A stretch of 6,253 nt of DNA from assembly GCA_039914705.1 (NCBI GenBank), contig JBDSOT010000171.1, positions 1 to 6,253 on the forward strand, in the 5' to 3' direction. Both the position numbers and the translations under genes were made by a program. Numbering within the stretch: position 1 is the first letter of the stretch; each line of letters begins with the position of its first letter. A model generated the notes under the pieces. It made no database searches, had not been told where the DNA came from, and saw only the letters and a list, made by a program, of their open reading frames with translations. Below are positions 1 to 5,989 of the stretch, piece after piece. Source of the DNA: JBDSTW01 sp039914705. Its GTDB lineage: Bacteria > Pseudomonadota > Gammaproteobacteria > SURF-13.

Positions 1-19
1 GGGCGGGTGAGCACCGCCC
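1..19. other. GC-rich hairpin at window edge
   Basis: GGGCGG at 1-6 is the exact reverse complement of CCGCCC at 14-19. Allowing one bulged G, the pairing extends inward as GTG with CAC around a two-base loop. It could be the end of a transcription terminator for a gene lying to the left of the window, but no T-run follows it on the + strand and the left flank is not visible, so its role is open. Confidence 0.35.
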
Positions 20-20
20 A

Positions 21-47
21 CTTACAAACGTACGTTATTATTATAAT
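21..47 (+). promoter_or_regulatory. Putative sigma70-type promoter for the DUF4124 gene
   Basis: A perfect TATAAT lies at 42-47. The best -35 candidate is CTTACA at 21-26, which matches four of six bases of TTGACA with a short 15-bp spacer. Transcription would start near 53-56, giving a leader of roughly 15 nt before the ATG at 69. The 10-bp palindrome AACGTACGTT (27-36) fills most of the spacer and is a candidate operator. The -10 is seen directly; the -35 and the operator idea are inference. Confidence 0.5.
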
Positions 48-54
48 TCCTACA

Positions 55-64
55 TAAGGGGGTG
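55..64 (+). promoter_or_regulatory. Strong ribosome binding site deciding the start at 69
   Basis: TAAGGGGGTG matches nine of ten bases of the extended Shine-Dalgarno TAAGGAGGTG, with its core about 6 nt before the ATG at 69. It supports this start over the in-frame ATG at 111, which has no comparable site. Confidence 0.7.
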
Positions 65-68
65 CAAC

Positions 69-551
69 ATGACGCATGTTTTTCCTACATACTTTAGACA
101 TTCTGTAAGAATGCCCGCCTACTTTGCGATCTTGCTCTTCGGTCTCACAACACCCTCAACCTTATTTGCGGAGGTTTACCGGTGCGTAGATGGCGCCGGC
201 AAAATAAACTACTCGGACGCACGTTGCAGCATTGGGTCGCAAACAGAGCAAGTGAAAATACAAACCAATACCTACGATGGGTCGGTGGATCGCAAAGCGG
301 CCGCACAAACAAAAAAACCAGCGTCTTCGAAGCCAATGAAAGCTTCGGCAGCACAACTAGAACGAGCCGAGGCTGAGCCGGCTTCCCTTATCAATTCCGC
401 TGCCTGTCGTGACGCAATGCGCAGTTATGAAATCGTGGCCGGTTCCTTTGAGCAAGATGCCGAGGAAATCGCATCCAAAAACTGGCAGGCAGAGATCAAA
501 TGCGGGATCGCACCGGGAACCAAGACGGGCAAAACCAAGTCGAAGAAGTAA
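69..551 (+). CDS. Secreted DUF4124 domain protein
   Basis: The 160-residue protein has an N-terminal signal peptide: a basic stretch (R10, H11, R14), a hydrophobic core at about residues 18-33, and a likely cleavage after LFA at residue 34. The mature N-terminus, EVYRCVDGAGKINYSDARC, is the typical DUF4124 motif, with cysteines at 39 and 53 that could form a disulfide outside the cytoplasm. A Lys/Ala/Ser-rich low-complexity linker follows (about 75-105). A second part carries two more cysteines (113 and 145), and the protein ends in a very basic tail. DUF4124 proteins are common in Beta- and Gammaproteobacteria and have no established biochemical function. The start is set by the ribosome binding site at 55-64. 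The next gene begins 59 bp downstream and may be co-transcribed. Family assignment is confident; function is unknown. Confidence 0.85.
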   Translation: MTHVFPTYFRHSVRMPAYFAILLFGLTTPSTLFAEVYRCVDGAGKINYSDARCSIGSQTEQVKIQTNTYDGSVDRKAAAQTKKPASSKPMKASAAQLERAEAEPASLINSAACRDAMRSYEIVAGSFEQDAEEIASKNWQAEIKCGIAPGTKTGKTKSKK

Positions 552-560
552 TATCTACGC

Positions 561-579
561 TAGTCTCTCGAAGAGATTA
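561..579 (+). other. Small hairpin between the first two genes
   Basis: TAGTCTCT at 561-568 pairs with AGAGATTA at 572-579, including one G-U pair, around a CGA triloop. It begins 10 bp after the stop codon of the DUF4124 gene. The following CTTTGCTT is only weakly T-rich, so it is at best a leaky terminator or a stabilising 3' structure; it could also be chance. Confidence 0.25.
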
Positions 580-597
580 CTTTGCTTACCGATTCAA

Positions 598-603
598 AAG
601 GAG
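598..603 (+). promoter_or_regulatory. Ribosome binding site deciding the start at 611
   Basis: AAGGAG stands 7 nt before the ATG at 611. The frame stays open upstream to an ATG at 500, but only the 611 start puts the signal sequence and lipobox at the very N-terminus, so 611 is chosen. Confidence 0.75.
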
Positions 604-610
604 AGACTTG

Positions 611-1954
611 ATGCGGGACACTATTATTGTTTTATTAGTTGGGTTATCAGTATTAGGCCTCGCGGCTTGCGGTGAACCGGCCACGCTGCCGGTAAGCGCA
701 GGTACTGGCCCCGAACCCACACTGCCCGCACCCAAGCCTTCGTTGATACCGACCGTCAAAATTGCCCCGGCCAAGGGCTGGCCCGCCGGGGTAATGCCCA
801 CAGCTGCGGCGGATCTTAGGGTGAACGCTTATGTAACCGGCCTTGATCATCCACGCTGGCTGTATGTGCTTCCCAACGGTGACGTGCTCGTGGCCGAGAC
901 TAATGCCCCGCCCAAGCCCGAGGACGGCAAGGGCATTAAGGGCTGGGTGATGAAATTGGTGATGAAGCGCGCGGGCGCAGGTGTTCCCAGCGCCAATCGC
1001 ATTACGCTGTTGCGTGATAGTAACGGGGACGGCACTGCTGAGACCCGCACGATTTTCCTGCAAGGCTTGAATTCACCGTTCGGCATGGCGCTGGTGGGTG
1101 ATGACCTTTATGTAGCCAACACCGATGCGGTAATGCGCTTTCCCTACCGCGATGGGGCAACGCAGATCACAGGGCCTGGGGTCAAGGTCGCCGACCTGCC
1201 CGCCGGTCCGATCAATCATCACTGGACGAAAAATATTATTGCCAGCCGCGACGGCTCGCGCCTTTATGCGACGGTCGGCTCGAACAGTAATGTGGCCGAA
1301 AACGGCATGGCAAATGAAGTCAATCGCGCCGCGATTCTCGAAATCGATCCCGCCAGCGGTGCCTCACGGCTGTTCGCCTCGGGTTTGCGCAATCCGAACG
1401 GGCTGTCTTGGCAACCGCAAAGCAGTGCATTGTGGACGACGGTGAATGAACGCGATGAGATCGGCAGCGACCTTGTCCCCGACTATATTACCTCGGTGAA
1501 GGACGGTGGATTTTACGGCTGGCCTTACAGTTATTATGGTCAGCATGTCGATGTGCGGGTGAAGCCGCCGCGCCCCGATCTGGTGGCCCGGGCGATTGTG
1601 CCGGATTATGCCCTCGGCCCGCACACGGCCTCGCTCGGACTGGCCTTTTATACGGGCGACTTGCTGCCTAAAAAATATGCGAACGGCGCGTTCATCGGCC
1701 AACACGGCTCCTGGAACCGCGAACCGCGCAGCGGATATAAGGTGATCTTCGTGCCCTTCGATACTGCGGGTCATCCCAATGGGCAACCCGAAGATGTACT
1801 GACCGGATTTTTGAATAACAGCGGTGATGCGCAGGGTCGCCCGGTGGGTGTAGCCGTGGATAAAAAAGGCGCACTGCTGGTTGCCGATGACGTCGGCAAT
1901 GTTATCTGGCGGGTGACGCCTGCGGCGCAAAAATCAACAGCGCCAAAACCTTGA
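611..1954 (+). CDS. PQQ-dependent sugar/sorbosone dehydrogenase family lipoprotein
   Basis: The 447-residue protein starts with a lipoprotein signal: a hydrophobic stretch (residues 5-17) ending in the lipobox LAAC with the acylated Cys at 20. A Pro-rich linker (about 33-55) follows. The rest matches the beta-propeller of the glucose/sorbosone dehydrogenase family (COG2133/GSDH). Visible landmarks are LDHPRWLYVLPNGDVLVAET near 78-97, INHHW at 201-205 with a candidate catalytic His, GLRNPNG at 258-264 where Arg-Asn fits the PQQ-contact position of soluble glucose dehydrogenase, VNERDEIG at 278-285, GQHGSWNR at 363-370, and GRPVGVA at 409-415. Known family members oxidise sugars or aldoses such as glucose or sorbosone with PQQ, often giving lactones or acids. 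The substrate here cannot be told from sequence. Gly follows the lipobox Cys, so there is no Asp retention signal and outer-membrane anchoring is plausible. No PQQ synthesis genes are in the window. Family confident; true PQQ binding and substrate are inference. Confidence 0.88.
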   Translation: MRDTIIVLLVGLSVLGLAACGEPATLPVSAGTGPEPTLPAPKPSLIPTVKIAPAKGWPAGVMPTAAADLRVNAYVTGLDHPRWLYVLPNGDVLVAETNAPPKPEDGKGIKGWVMKLVMKRAGAGVPSANRITLLRDSNGDGTAETRTIFLQGLNSPFGMALVGDDLYVANTDAVMRFPYRDGATQITGPGVKVADLPAGPINHHWTKNIIASRDGSRLYATVGSNSNVAENGMANEVNRAAILEIDPASGASRLFASGLRNPNGLSWQPQSSALWTTVNERDEIGSDLVPDYITSVKDGGFYGWPYSYYGQHVDVRVKPPRPDLVARAIVPDYALGPHTASLGLAFYTGDLLPKKYANGAFIGQHGSWNREPRSGYKVIFVPFDTAGHPNGQPEDVLTGFLNNSGDAQGRPVGVAVDKKGALLVADDVGNVIWRVTPAAQKSTAPKP

Positions 1955-2004
1955 TCTACATTACAACTTACAAAAAGCATAGGCTTCACACTACAACTCT
2001 TGAT

Positions 2005-2010
2005 AAGGAA
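2005..2010 (+). promoter_or_regulatory. Ribosome binding site deciding the start at 2018
   Basis: AAGGAA lies 7 nt before the ATG at 2018. A TTG at 2000 in the same frame is upstream of this site and has no site of its own, so 2018 is the better start. Confidence 0.65.
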
Positions 2011-2017
2011 ACCCTTC

Positions 2018-2917
2018 ATGGATCACATGCAATACGGACTCAAGCCGCTCGACTTCAATGGCAGTAATGCTGACCAACAGACCGCATCAAGCGGACTGAC
2101 GCGCCGCGACTTTCTGCTCGCAACCCTCGCCAGCGGTTTTGCGCTGGCCTCGCAGCCTATCCTTGCGCAGGCCATCAAGACCGATAGCAAAGGGCTGACG
2201 GCGGGTGAAGTTACGATTCCGGCCGGCGCCGAAAAAATTCCCGCTTACCGCGCAATGCCGAATGGGGCCGGGCCGTTTCCGACCGTGCTGGTGATTCAGG
2301 AAATCTTCGGCGTGCATGAGCATATCCAGGACGTGTGCCGCCGCTATGCCAAGCTCGGCTATTTCGCCATTGCGCCGGAGTTGTTCGTGCGCCAGGGTGA
2401 TGTCTCCAAAATGACCGACATCAACGAGATATTGACCAAGGTGGTATCGAAGGTGCCGGATGAGCAGGTGTTCGCCGACCTCGATGCAGCCGTCGCTTAC
2501 GCCAAGGCCAGCAAGCATGCCAATGTTAAAAAACTCGGCATCGTGGGCTTTTGCTGGGGCGGACGCACCGTGTGGCTGTACGCCGGACACAATCCGCAGG
2601 TGAAGGCCGGGGTTGCCTATTACGGTTTACTGAGCGGCATGAAGTCTGCGATCAAGAAGCAAGACCCGGTCGATATGGGTGCCACTTTGCAAGTACCGGT
2701 GCTGGGCCTGTACGCGGGCAAGGATACTTTTATAACCATGCCTGTGGTCGAACAAATGCGTACTGAGTTGCGCAAGGGCAACAGCGGCTCCGAGATCATC
2801 GTGTTTCCCGGCGTCGATCACGGCTTCAATGCCGATTACCGCCCGACCTACGATGCGAGCGCCGCGCATTATGCCGCAGAACTCGCCCACGACTGGCTGC
2901 ACGATCACGGCGTATGA
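2018..2917 (+). CDS. Tat-exported dienelactone hydrolase family protein
   Basis: The 299-residue protein is an alpha/beta hydrolase of the dienelactone hydrolase (DLH) family. It begins with a 26-residue polar stretch, then the twin-arginine motif TRRDFLL (28-34), a hydrophobic region (about 33-49) and a likely AXA-type cleavage near residue 52, so it should be folded in the cytoplasm and exported by Tat. The DLH landmarks are complete: QEIFGV (94-99) with the Glu that interacts with the nucleophile, GFCWGG (177-182) with nucleophile Cys179, GKD with Asp236, and VDHGF with His268. Known DLH enzymes hydrolyse enol-lactones such as dienelactone; many relatives act on other esters or lactones. 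The gene lies 63 bp after the sugar dehydrogenase gene with no clear terminator between, so an operon is likely. A role in opening lactones made by the neighbouring dehydrogenase is a hypothesis. Family and export confident, substrate unknown. Confidence 0.88.
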   Translation: MDHMQYGLKPLDFNGSNADQQTASSGLTRRDFLLATLASGFALASQPILAQAIKTDSKGLTAGEVTIPAGAEKIPAYRAMPNGAGPFPTVLVIQEIFGVHEHIQDVCRRYAKLGYFAIAPELFVRQGDVSKMTDINEILTKVVSKVPDEQVFADLDAAVAYAKASKHANVKKLGIVGFCWGGRTVWLYAGHNPQVKAGVAYYGLLSGMKSAIKKQDPVDMGATLQVPVLGLYAGKDTFITMPVVEQMRTELRKGNSGSEIIVFPGVDHGFNADYRPTYDASAAHYAAELAHDWLHDHGV

Positions 2918-2942
2918 TCATCCGCGCATAAATTTTTAACCT

Positions 2943-4121
2943 ATGATGCGCTGCGATGTGGTCGTCATCGGCGGCGGTGCAGCGGGCCTGATGTGCGCCA
3001 TCGAGGCCGGCAAGCGCGGCCGGCGTGTGGTGGTTATCGAGCGCAGCAATCGTGTGGGCAAGAAGATTTTGATGTCCGGCGGCGGACGTTGCAACTTCAC
3101 CAATCTGCAAACCACACCCGCTAATTTCCTCTCCGCCAATCCGCATTTTTGCAAGTCCGCGCTGGCCCGTTATACACAGTGGGATTTCATCGCGCTGGTG
3201 GAGCGCCACGGCATCCATTATCACGAAAAAGAACTCGGGCAATTGTTCTGTGATGTGTCCTCAAAGCAGATCGTCAACATGCTGGTGGAGGAATGTAACC
3301 GGCCTGGGGTGCACATCAAGGTGGATTGCGCGGTGACAACGGTGAATCGCGTTAATGATAACTTCGTAGTGATGACTAACTCGGGTTTACTTCAGGCAAC
3401 GGCATTAGTGGTTGCCAGCGGTGGCCTGTCTATTCCAAAAATGGGCGCTACCGGCTTTGGCTATGAACTTGCCAGGCAATTTGGGCACAGTGTTTTGCCA
3501 CTGCGGGCCGGGCTAGTGCCGCTAACCTTGAACGAAAAATCGCTGCTGGAGTATAGCGATTTGAGCGGTATCGGCTTGCCGGTCGAGGCCAAGTGCAACG
3601 GCCGGCAGTTTGCCGGTGGCATGCTGTTCACCCATCGCGGTATCAGCGGCCCGGCGATTCTGCAAATTTCTTCTTACTGGCGCAGCGGGAGCGAGCTGTG
3701 TATCAATCTATTGCCGGGCATGGACGCATTCGTCTGGCTGACTGATCGTAAAAATAACCGCCCCGCCGCCGGACTCAGCACTGTACTGGCCGAGGCCTTG
3801 CCTAAGCGGCTGGCCCAACGCTTATGCGAAATTGTGTTCAATAATCGACCAATGCGTCAATATAACGAGGCTGAATTACGCGCGATTGCCGCGCAACTTC
3901 ACAACTGGGGCTTTCAACCCAGTGGCACCGAAGGTTATCGCACCGCCGAGCTTACTCTGGGCGGTGTGAATACCGACGAACTTTCATCCGTCACAATGGA
4001 GTCGAAAAAAATTCCGGGACTGTATTTCGTCGGCGAAGTAGTCGATGTAAGCGGTCACTTGGGCGGGTTCAATTTTCAATGGGCGTGGGCGTCCGGCCAT
4101 GCCGCCGGGCAAGCGGTTTGA
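2943..4121 (+). CDS. HI0933/YhiN-type NAD(P)/FAD-dependent oxidoreductase
   Basis: The 392-residue protein is close to the usual length of this family (about 390-420). It opens with a Rossmann FAD-binding motif, VVVIGGGAAGL (6-16), with the ribose-binding Glu33 at the end of the second strand. The family signature GKKILMSGGGRCNFTN follows at 39-54. Further signatures are THRGISGPAIL (230-240), AELTLGGV (335-342), TMESK (351-355), and the C-terminal GLYFVGEVVDVSGHLGGFNFQWAW region that closes the FAD site. The family is widespread and structurally known (Haemophilus HI0933), but its physiological reaction is not established. It starts 25 bp after the hydrolase gene, so co-transcription is likely. 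The start is ATG at 2943 or the next codon, 2946; an in-frame TAA at 2937-2939 rules out anything further upstream. No good Shine-Dalgarno precedes it, so translation may be coupled to the upstream gene. The protein appears intact. Confidence 0.9.
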   Translation: MMRCDVVVIGGGAAGLMCAIEAGKRGRRVVVIERSNRVGKKILMSGGGRCNFTNLQTTPANFLSANPHFCKSALARYTQWDFIALVERHGIHYHEKELGQLFCDVSSKQIVNMLVEECNRPGVHIKVDCAVTTVNRVNDNFVVMTNSGLLQATALVVASGGLSIPKMGATGFGYELARQFGHSVLPLRAGLVPLTLNEKSLLEYSDLSGIGLPVEAKCNGRQFAGGMLFTHRGISGPAILQISSYWRSGSELCINLLPGMDAFVWLTDRKNNRPAAGLSTVLAEALPKRLAQRLCEIVFNNRPMRQYNEAELRAIAAQLHNWGFQPSGTEGYRTAELTLGGVNTDELSSVTMESKKIPGLYFVGEVVDVSGHLGGFNFQWAWASGHAAGQAV

Positions 4122-4168
4122 GATAAATCCCGGCAAGAATCGGGTGGCATCGGCAATTTCCTGCGGGC

Positions 4169-4197
4169 AGAATAGGTGCAGAAAATTCTATTTTTTT
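4169..4197 (+). terminator. Possible weak A/T-rich terminator
   Basis: AGAATAG (4169-4175) can pair with CTATTTT (4188-4194), with one G-U pair, around a 12-nt loop, and the right arm runs into seven Ts at 4191-4197. The stem is almost entirely A-T, so stability is low. It lies in the 118-bp gap after the flavoprotein gene, where a terminator would make sense. The rest of this gap (4122-4239) shows no clear promoter. Confidence 0.25.
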
Positions 4198-4239
4198 AGC
4201 CATCTGCGCGAGCAACAATTTCGAACCGGAGATTAAGGC

Positions 4240-5088
4240 ATGAGTGATTATGACCGCATCGCCCTCGTCATCCGCTATCTGGACGAACATCACGCCGAGC
4301 AACCTGATCTGGCGACTTTAGCGAAGTGCGCGGGACTCAGTCCGTATTATTTCCATCGCCTGTTTTCTACCTGGGCGGGCGTTACTCCAAAGAATTTTCT
4401 TCAGTGCATCACTCTTGCGCACGCGAAGGCGTTGCTCAGTCAGGGTGAAAGTGTACTGGACGTTGCATTGAATACCGGACTGTCAGGCCCTGGGCGTTTG
4501 CATGACTTGTGTGTGAATCTGGAAGCGGCCTCGCCGGGCGAACTTAAATCCGGCGGTGAGGGTTGGACGATCACGTTTGGTTTTACACAGACGCCATTCG
4601 GGACTTGCCTGCTGGGCGAGAGTCCACGCGGGATTTGTCATTTATCGTTTATTGATACTCACAGTAAAGAGGCGGCATTACGCGAATTTCAACAAGGCTG
4701 GGCGCGCGCGCAATTTCGTCAAAATGATAGCGCGACTGCGCGCATCGCCAGCCAACTTTTCCAACGCTCCACCGCCACTAAAGTTATGGCCACTAAAGTT
4801 CGTCCACTACGCGTCTTCGTTACGGGTACCGCATTTCAGGTGCGGGTCTGGCGCGCGTTGATGCAGATTCGTCCCGGCTCTTTAGTGAGTTACGGACGCT
4901 TGGCAGCGTCCATAGGGGAACCTACGGCCACGCGCGCCGTGGGGACAGCGGTGGGACATAATTCCCTCGCCTACCTCATCCCCTGCCATCGTGTAATACG
5001 CGAGACCGGCGTGATCGGCGGTTACCGCTGGGGGCCGGTGCGTAAACGCGCGATGCTGGCGTGGGAAAGCACATCGCAAGGCTACTGA
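4240..5088 (+). CDS. Ada-like AraC-type regulator fused to methylated-DNA-[protein]-cysteine S-methyltransferase
   Basis: The 282-residue protein has two parts. Residues about 1-100 are an AraC-type DNA-binding region; its first helix-turn-helix is clear (LATLAKCAGLSPYYFHRLF, 24-42) and the second lies near 64-100. Residues about 108-282 are an O6-alkylguanine-DNA methyltransferase, which transfers the alkyl group from O6-alkylguanine to its own cysteine once, irreversibly. The active site PCHRV is at 248-252 with acceptor Cys249. Also present are Tyr218 in SYGRLA, the Arg finger Arg232 in RAVG, Asn241 as the Asn hinge, and a late Glu276 that fits the Cys-His-Glu network. Compared with E. coli Ada (354 residues) it lacks the N-terminal zinc domain that senses methylphosphotriesters; this shorter architecture is known in Proteobacteria. 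GGAG at 4228-4231 lies 8 nt before the ATG. A small in-frame duplication (ATKVMATKV, 179-187) sits before the catalytic core. Repair activity is well supported; whether it also regulates genes is uncertain. Confidence 0.92.
   Translation: MSDYDRIALVIRYLDEHHAEQPDLATLAKCAGLSPYYFHRLFSTWAGVTPKNFLQCITLAHAKALLSQGESVLDVALNTGLSGPGRLHDLCVNLEAASPGELKSGGEGWTITFGFTQTPFGTCLLGESPRGICHLSFIDTHSKEAALREFQQGWARAQFRQNDSATARIASQLFQRSTATKVMATKVRPLRVFVTGTAFQVRVWRALMQIRPGSLVSYGRLAASIGEPTATRAVGTAVGHNSLAYLIPCHRVIRETGVIGGYRWGPVRKRAMLAWESTSQGY
4774..4800 (+). repeat. In-frame tandem duplication, period 15 bp
   Basis: GCCACTAAAGTT occurs at 4774-4785 and again at 4789-4800, separated by ATG. It encodes ATKV-M-ATKV in the linker just before the methyltransferase core, so it adds five codons without breaking the frame. 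The two copies are identical, which suggests a recent slippage event. Confidence 0.8.
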
Positions 5089-5123
5089 AATGTGTACACG
5101 TGGCCTTGCCTGGAGTTCCTTTT
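5076..5123 (+). terminator. Hairpin over the methyltransferase stop codon, candidate terminator
   Basis: GCAAGGCTAC (5076-5085) pairs with GTGGCCTTGC (5100-5109) over 10 bp with one G-U pair. The 14-nt loop starts with the TGA stop codon and contains the palindrome GTGTACAC (5092-5099). A weak T-rich stretch, TTCCTTTT, follows at 5116-5123. Position between two convergent genes favours a terminator for the + strand genes. The T-tract is too distant for a textbook intrinsic terminator, and on the - strand the stem gains an A-C mismatch and no T-run follows. Confidence 0.4.
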
Positions 5124-5129
5124 GGCATG

Positions 5130-5978
5130 TTATTGCATTTTTTCGGCAAGGCTCTGCCGATTAGTCTGTTGCTTGGGCATGCCTGAGGTTTCAATAATCT
5201 GCTGCGCATTAGATATGGTTTCATGCAGCCCGTATCCGGCCTCATCAGTTATCAATCCCAGCCTGTCAGCTTCCGGCACAGCGCTATCGTTGGCAACGTC
5301 AAGGCCAGCCTTAAGCTTCTCAAATTGCCCATGCCCAAGCCTACTTACCTTATTAACGATCTCGTCGCGCGCCTTACCCATCCACTCGTTTTCCTTGCGA
5401 GTGACCGGCAAGCCCGCGCCCAGTATTGCGCCAGCAGTAAAACCCAAGGCTGCGGCTAACCACGGCTGCTCCTGGGTAGCACGCAGGATCCGTTGTCCGG
5501 TTTGATCAATCCTAAGTGACGCATGGCTTAATGAATCTTGTGCACCGCTCGCCCTTGCGTTCAATTTATTCAGCACCTGATCTTTTAGGCTGCCCATCTT
5601 GTGTCTCAGCCTTGAGCGGGTTGGCGGACGGCCGTACAAACCCGGATTGTATCTATAAACTTCCGGATCAAGATCATAGCCGTAGTCGGAACCATCATCA
5701 CCGAAGCGCGCGTAACCGCGACGCGAGCGCGACGCCACGAACCAGGCCAAACCGATGCCTAATATGGTCACCGGGAGCGGGTTTCTTTTTATGACAGTGC
5801 CCAAGCCGATGGCAACATGGGCCGCCCGCCCGTGGCGGAAATAATCCAGCACCTGTTGCCTTAAGTGACCCGGCGACAGCTTCTCCCGAATCGCTTCAAT
5901 AGTGTCATCTACGCGTGACCGAGTCTGCTGAATCTCCGCTTCGATCTGTTCCATTTTTTGGGTTCCATTGGTCGTCAT
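5130..5978 (-). CDS. DUF3618 domain membrane protein
   Basis: The 282-residue protein starts with a charged helical DUF3618 region (about residues 9-48; IEAEIQQTRSRVDDTIEAIR is typical). A hydrophobic segment follows at about 66-83 (NPLPVTILGIGLAWFVASRS), then a Tyr/Asp/Gly-rich stretch (89-116, six Tyr), then a long amphipathic helical region (about 122-168). A second hydrophobic segment lies at 172-192 (QPWLAAALGFTAGAILGAGL), followed by the LPVTRKENEWMG motif that often follows it in this group, and a polar tail. It is probably an inner-membrane protein with helical cytoplasmic domains. DUF3618 proteins usually lie beside phage-holin-family genes, as here, in an arrangement resembling E. 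coli yqjD-yqjE; the E. coli proteins belong to a different family, so function should not be copied over. AAGGAG (complement of 5986-5991) lies 7 nt before the ATG. Stop-to-start spacing from the upstream gene is 22 bp, so they form an operon. Biochemical role unknown. Confidence 0.85.
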   Translation of the reverse strand: MTTNGTQKMEQIEAEIQQTRSRVDDTIEAIREKLSPGHLRQQVLDYFRHGRAAHVAIGLGTVIKRNPLPVTILGIGLAWFVASRSRRGYARFGDDGSDYGYDLDPEVYRYNPGLYGRPPTRSRLRHKMGSLKDQVLNKLNARASGAQDSLSHASLRIDQTGQRILRATQEQPWLAAALGFTAGAILGAGLPVTRKENEWMGKARDEIVNKVSRLGHGQFEKLKAGLDVANDSAVPEADRLGLITDEAGYGLHETISNAQQIIETSGMPKQQTNRQSLAEKMQ

Positions 5979-5989
5979 TTAACTTCTCC

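Noticed and set aside
500..610. Upstream extension of the sugar dehydrogenase frame to an ATG at 500
   Set aside because: It overlaps the DUF4124 gene, has no ribosome binding site, and would bury the lipoprotein signal 37 residues inside. The ATG at 611 has AAGGAG at the right distance.
1364..1930. 188-codon open frame on the - strand inside the dehydrogenase gene
   Set aside because: It is fully antisense to a gene with clear family motifs, and its translation is rich in His/Arg with no recognisable domain, as expected from a shadow frame in GC-rich DNA.
1962..1998. TACAACT repeated at 1962-1968 and 1992-1998 before the hydrolase gene, as paired operator sites or promoter
   Set aside because: Seven bases in an A/T-rich gap can recur by chance; no symmetric element or convincing -35/-10 pair accompanies them.
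2087..2590. 167-codon - strand frame inside the hydrolase gene
   Set aside because: It is a shadow of a well-supported gene, with no motif and no ribosome binding site that I can support.
4122..4239. E. coli-type Ada box upstream of the methyltransferase gene
   Set aside because: AATT and GCAA occur, but not with the required 6-bp spacing, and the protein lacks the sensor domain that works with that site.
5143..5160. Hairpin TCGGCA/TGCCGA next to a run of T as a terminator
   Set aside because: The T-run precedes the stem on the + strand and becomes A's after it on the - strand, so the order is wrong in both directions. It lies inside the last codons of the DUF3618 gene.
5092..5505. 137-codon + strand frame beginning just after the methyltransferase gene
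   Set aside because: It is antisense to the DUF3618 gene, is a Ser/Cys/Pro-rich translation without a recognisable domain, and starts in the hairpin loop with no Shine-Dalgarno.
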